From assembly GCF_035510375.1 (NCBI RefSeq), contig NZ_DATKHG010000027.1: a stretch of 64,000 bases of DNA; one strand, 5' to 3'. Both the position numbers and the translations under genes were made by a program. Of the stretch, positions 61,538 through 64,000 are shown one piece after another (within the stretch, counting starts at the first letter, position 1; every line of letters starts with the position of its first letter). This stretch comes from Paenibacillus_I sp035510375 (GTDB taxonomy: Bacteria > Bacillota > Bacilli > Paenibacillales > Paenibacillaceae). The notes below the pieces were generated by a model that was given only the letters and a program-made list of their open reading frames with translations, ran no database searches and was not told where the DNA came from.

Positions 61538-62410
61538 ATGATCGGATGGATTGCGGGCGGCGCAGGCGTTTGTTTGGCTGCGCTGGCGGGCTTCTGGAAG
61601 GCGGCGGCCAACAGTCAGCGCCCTCGGCTTCTTCCCAATGAAGCAAGTCCGGAAGCGGTTTATGAAAATGTAACGTTCCGCAGCGGAAACGAAACGCTTC
61701 GCGGCTGGCTTCTGCAGCCGGCGAATGAACGGGAGAATCCGTGGCCGACCGTTATTATTGCGCATGGCTGGGGCTCGAACCGTTCCCGGGTGCTTCGCTA
61801 TACGAAGCCTCTCATGGAAGCGGGCTATGCGGTGTTTATGTTCGACGCGCGCAGCCATGGAGACAGCGATGCCGTCGCAGCGCCGTCGGGCTTCATGTTC
61901 CGCGACGATGTGGAGGCGGCGGTGGCGGCCGCCTCGCGCCAGCCCGGCGTCGACCCGACGAGGATCGCGGTGCTCGGGCACTCGCTGGGCGGCTTCGGCG
62001 CCTTGTTGGCCTATGGCCGAGGGCTGCCGGTGAAAGCCGTCGTCACCGACTCTTCGCCGCTTCGTTTCGAGACGATGATCCGCTCGGAGCTGAAGCGGCG
62101 GAAGCTGCCTTTTTTTCCGCTGGGTATCCTCATTCCGAAAGTATGGCTGGCGCGCGCCCACATTTCCCGGAAAGAAGCGAAATCCACCGATGTCCCAGCG
62201 TGGATCCGGCGCAATCACGAGGGTGAGCGCCGCCCGCTGTTCATGGTGCATTCGCTGCGGGACGGCTATGTCGATCCCGGCGATCTGCGGGCCGTAACGG
62301 AGCAGGTGCCGATCGAGCACCTGTTCGTGAACGCGCCGGGCCACAGCTGCTCGGAGACCGATCCTGATTTCTGGCCGGCGGTGCTCTCTTTTATGCGGAA
62401 GCATCTTTAA
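61538..62410 (+). CDS. Alpha/beta hydrolase
   Basis: A 290-residue protein with an N-terminal membrane-anchor-like segment (MIGWIAGGAGVCLAALAGFW). Hydrolase fold: oxyanion HGWGSNRS, nucleophile Ser149 in LGHSLGG, acid in RDGYVDPGD and His in NAPGHSCSE. Related proteins act as esterases or acyl-peptide-type hydrolases. It follows the aldolase by 31 bp. Confidence 0.88.
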   Translation: MIGWIAGGAGVCLAALAGFWKAAANSQRPRLLPNEASPEAVYENVTFRSGNETLRGWLLQPANERENPWPTVIIAHGWGSNRSRVLRYTKPLMEAGYAVFMFDARSHGDSDAVAAPSGFMFRDDVEAAVAAASRQPGVDPTRIAVLGHSLGGFGALLAYGRGLPVKAVVTDSSPLRFETMIRSELKRRKLPFFPLGILIPKVWLARAHISRKEAKSTDVPAWIRRNHEGERRPLFMVHSLRDGYVDPGDLRAVTEQVPIEHLFVNAPGHSCSETDPDFWPAVLSFMRKHL

Positions 62411-63064
62411 TGCCGGAAATCATTAATCCCGAAAATCGTTAACCTCCCGAAAAAAAAGGGGCCTGCCGCTTCGATCGCTCGAAAGCCGCAGGCTGCAAGA
62501 GAGAATATATACTAAAGGGGGGTCATGGGTTCATTATAATAGGCCAATATGAAAGCAACCTTAGGGGAATATTACAGTTTCTTTACAAGGTTCGTGCTGT
62601 TAACGTTGGAACAGGGGATAATATCGAAATTTGGAGCTCCATACGCAAAGACGTTTAAACCCATCGGATCAAGCCTTTGATCTGATGGGTTTTTCCATAA
62701 TGGGCAGTTATTATCGCTTATTGTTTCAATTAAGCAAGGAACGGTTGATCTCAAGGAAGAGGAGACCCGGCTAAGGTTTATGCAACTCAGTAGGGACTGC
62801 ACCAATTGTGTGAATAATTCTCGTCAGAATGACTATAATAGGTATACAAACATTTTTAATAAGTTTAACATTTTTATAATGTTTGTCTTTTTAAATTCGT
62901 TATGGTATACTAATGTTACTTAGCCGGAGATTGACCTTTGCCAAACTTTTGACACCTGATTGTAGCCAAAGTAGTTTGAAAAACTGTAGATATTTTAGAA
63001 AACGGCGAATATTTTAGATTGGAAACCAAAATTGATTGAGTTGGTAAAAGGAGATAAATGAATC
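62411..63064. other. AT-rich intergenic region with an orphan terminator
   Basis: No convincing gene in these 654 bases. GCCTGC...GCAGGC (62461-62494) is a hairpin with an A run to its left, usable as a leftward terminator. A weak plus-strand reading (LLSLIVSIKQGTVDLKEEET..., about 62704-62920) has no start site and may be a relic. Confidence 0.5.
62657..62694 (+). terminator. Orphan rho-independent terminator
   Basis: AAACCCATCGGATCAA-GCC-TTTGATCTGATGGGTTTTT, 15-bp stem with a T run. There is no gene for 240 bp upstream, so it may end a small RNA or a lost gene. Confidence 0.75.
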
Positions 63065-63340
63065 ATGGAAAAGATCACGTCTGGATTGTTATCCACTAAA
63101 GGCGCATTGGTCATTCCGGTGAAAGTAAGAAAGATGCTCGGTTTAGAGGAAGGTGATCGTGTAGAGTTTGTTATTCAAGATGGAAAAGTAACAGTGGAAC
63201 CCCTAAAGCAATATGACATTTTCGATGTAGTTGGAATTTTAAAAACAGACAAGCCACTTGTTGACGTTAGGGAAGTAAGGGATTCCATCATGGAAGAGCT
63301 AATAACCGACGATATAAGGAGGCAAAAGACGGAGGTATGA
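63065..63340 (+). CDS. AbrB/MazE-type antitoxin
   Basis: A 91-residue protein starting MEKITSGLLSTKGALVIPVK behind AAAGGAG. The swapped-hairpin DNA-binding domain (STKGALVIPVKVRKMLGLEEGDRVEF) is clear; the tail (about 50-91) is acidic and helical and would bind the toxin. It represses its own operon in related systems. Low GC compared with the chromosome. Confidence 0.88.
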   Translation: MEKITSGLLSTKGALVIPVKVRKMLGLEEGDRVEFVIQDGKVTVEPLKQYDIFDVVGILKTDKPLVDVREVRDSIMEELITDDIRRQKTEV

Positions 63341-63347
63341 TGGAGTC

Positions 63348-63782
63348 ATGGATAGGTTTGAGGTCGATGCGAATATTTTGCTGGAAATCTTGGTTAACTC
63401 CCAAAAGAGGCCACTAAGCAACCATTTGAAAAAAGTCCTCTTAATGCTCAGTCAAGGCAAATTAGAGTTTGAGGTCGAGCAGTTAGTCATTCATGAAACG
63501 CTCTATGTGCTAGACAAACACTACGGTTTCACCAGAGAAGAACGCGCAGATGCAATATGGAAGTTTCTCAATGTGAAAGGCGTAGAAGCTTCCGATATTG
63601 TGCGCAATGCTGTAAAAGTGTATAAGGCAACAAATTTGGATTTCGCAGATATTTTTTTGGCCGAGAAATCAAAGTGTAAAGGAACCAAGGTTCTTACTTG
63701 GGACAAAGGTTTTAAGAAAATGGATGCGGAGTATTACACACCGAAACAGGTCACTATAAGCGAAGAAGCAACTTTATTTTGA
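63348..63782 (+). CDS. PIN-domain toxin (VapC-like ribonuclease)
   Basis: A 144-residue PIN protein starting MDRFEVDANILLEILVNSQ. Acidic residues: D7 in EVDANIL, E in VIHETLYVL, D in NLDFADIFLA and D in TWDKGFKKMD. It follows the antitoxin by 7 bp. The pair is distinct from the one in the recombinase element, with a different antitoxin fold. Confidence 0.88.
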   Translation: MDRFEVDANILLEILVNSQKRPLSNHLKKVLLMLSQGKLEFEVEQLVIHETLYVLDKHYGFTREERADAIWKFLNVKGVEASDIVRNAVKVYKATNLDFADIFLAEKSKCKGTKVLTWDKGFKKMDAEYYTPKQVTISEEATLF

Positions 63783-64000
63783 ATAATGAGTATTTGTGCA
63801 GTTGAATAATCGCGCTAAATTAACAAGTCCATTAAACAACTTTATTTTTCCTCACCAACATATGGTGCTACAAGATGTCAAGACAGTTTTTTAGAATTTT
63901 TAAGGTGTGAAATAATGCACAAAAATCTTTTCTATTGCCCCGAAGGGGCAAGCTGTTGATAGATCCGCGATGGAAATAATGATAGATATTACCATCGATG
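63783..64000. other. AT-rich end of the window without a gene
   Basis: Only a short hairpin TTGCCCC-GAA-GGGGCAA (63935-63951) stands out. No gene or repeat can be supported in this stretch. Confidence 0.5.

Noticed and set aside
62572..62805. 77-residue minus-strand ORF
   Set aside because: It crosses the strong terminator hairpin at 62657-62694, has no ribosome-binding site and shows no recognisable motif.
63935..63951. Start of a CRISPR array or terminator at the window end
   Set aside because: Only a single small hairpin is visible and the window ends 49 bases later; nothing repeats.

Overview
The window looks like chromosomal DNA of a GC-rich, spore-forming Gram-positive bacterium of the Paenibacillaceae (Paenibacillus/Cohnella type). 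Supporting signs are strong AGGAGG ribosome-binding sites, a Spo0M homologue, a lipoteichoic-acid synthase, a LexA/DinR-type SOS promoter in front of a uvrX-yolD pair, BmrCD/YfiBC-like ABC exporters, Spo0B/KinA-type sensor kinases and many tiny hydrophilic spore-type proteins. No rRNA is present; there is one tRNA (Thr-CGT).

Layout. 1-5.5 kb: an alpha-glucoside uptake and cleavage operon (lipoprotein binding protein, two permeases, GH13 alpha-glucosidase) with the gene order and sequence character of rhizobial aglEFGA. 5.5-12.1 kb: an accessory region. An AbrB-family membrane-protein gene is cut after its TAYQL codons by a 5.16-kb element; its last 26 codons (FRLLFVLL..., stop at 12115) resume at 12036. 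The element carries a large serine recombinase at its left end, a tiny ORF coupled to it, a replication-relaxation protein, a PIN toxin-antitoxin pair and two decayed Rpn-family relics. A third Rpn relic lies just upstream of the split gene. 12.2-16.1 kb: a J-domain-like membrane protein, a PAS sensor kinase and two small membrane proteins. 16.3-28.8 kb: two heterodimeric ABC exporters flanking a lipoteichoic-acid synthase, a membrane PDZ-Lon protein and an MFS transporter.

28.9-40.3 kb: DJ-1/PfpI protein, acyltransferase 3, HD-GYP protein, OmpR-type regulator, small proteins, a Ser/Thr kinase followed by a 5TM histidine kinase, and an MBOAT/SGNH acetylation pair. 40.5-50 kb: universal stress protein, tRNA-Thr, SOS-regulated uvrX-yolD, small spore-type ORFs, an MHYT-like kinase, Spo0M, a divergent HxlR regulator/aldo-keto reductase pair and proline dehydrogenase. 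50-62.4 kb: multi-PAS kinase, DUF3153 lipoprotein, ABC-F ATPase, a 51-bp tandem-repeat array, Dps, TrxB, a guanylate-kinase-like protein, a yjbQ remnant, DUF975 protein, a PGGQF-repeat protein, KDPG aldolase and an alpha/beta hydrolase. 62.4-64 kb: an AT-rich tail with a second antitoxin/PIN-toxin pair.

The main discovery candidate is the serine-recombinase element in the abrB-like gene. Both junctions can be read at base level, a 3-bp TGT is shared, and joining the two element ends gives an imperfect dyad expected of a phage-type attachment site. The arrangement recalls gene-splitting elements excised during sporulation, although a one-base shift in a T run of the 5' part means excision alone would not restore the reading frame as given. 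All family assignments are from sequence reading only; no database search was run.
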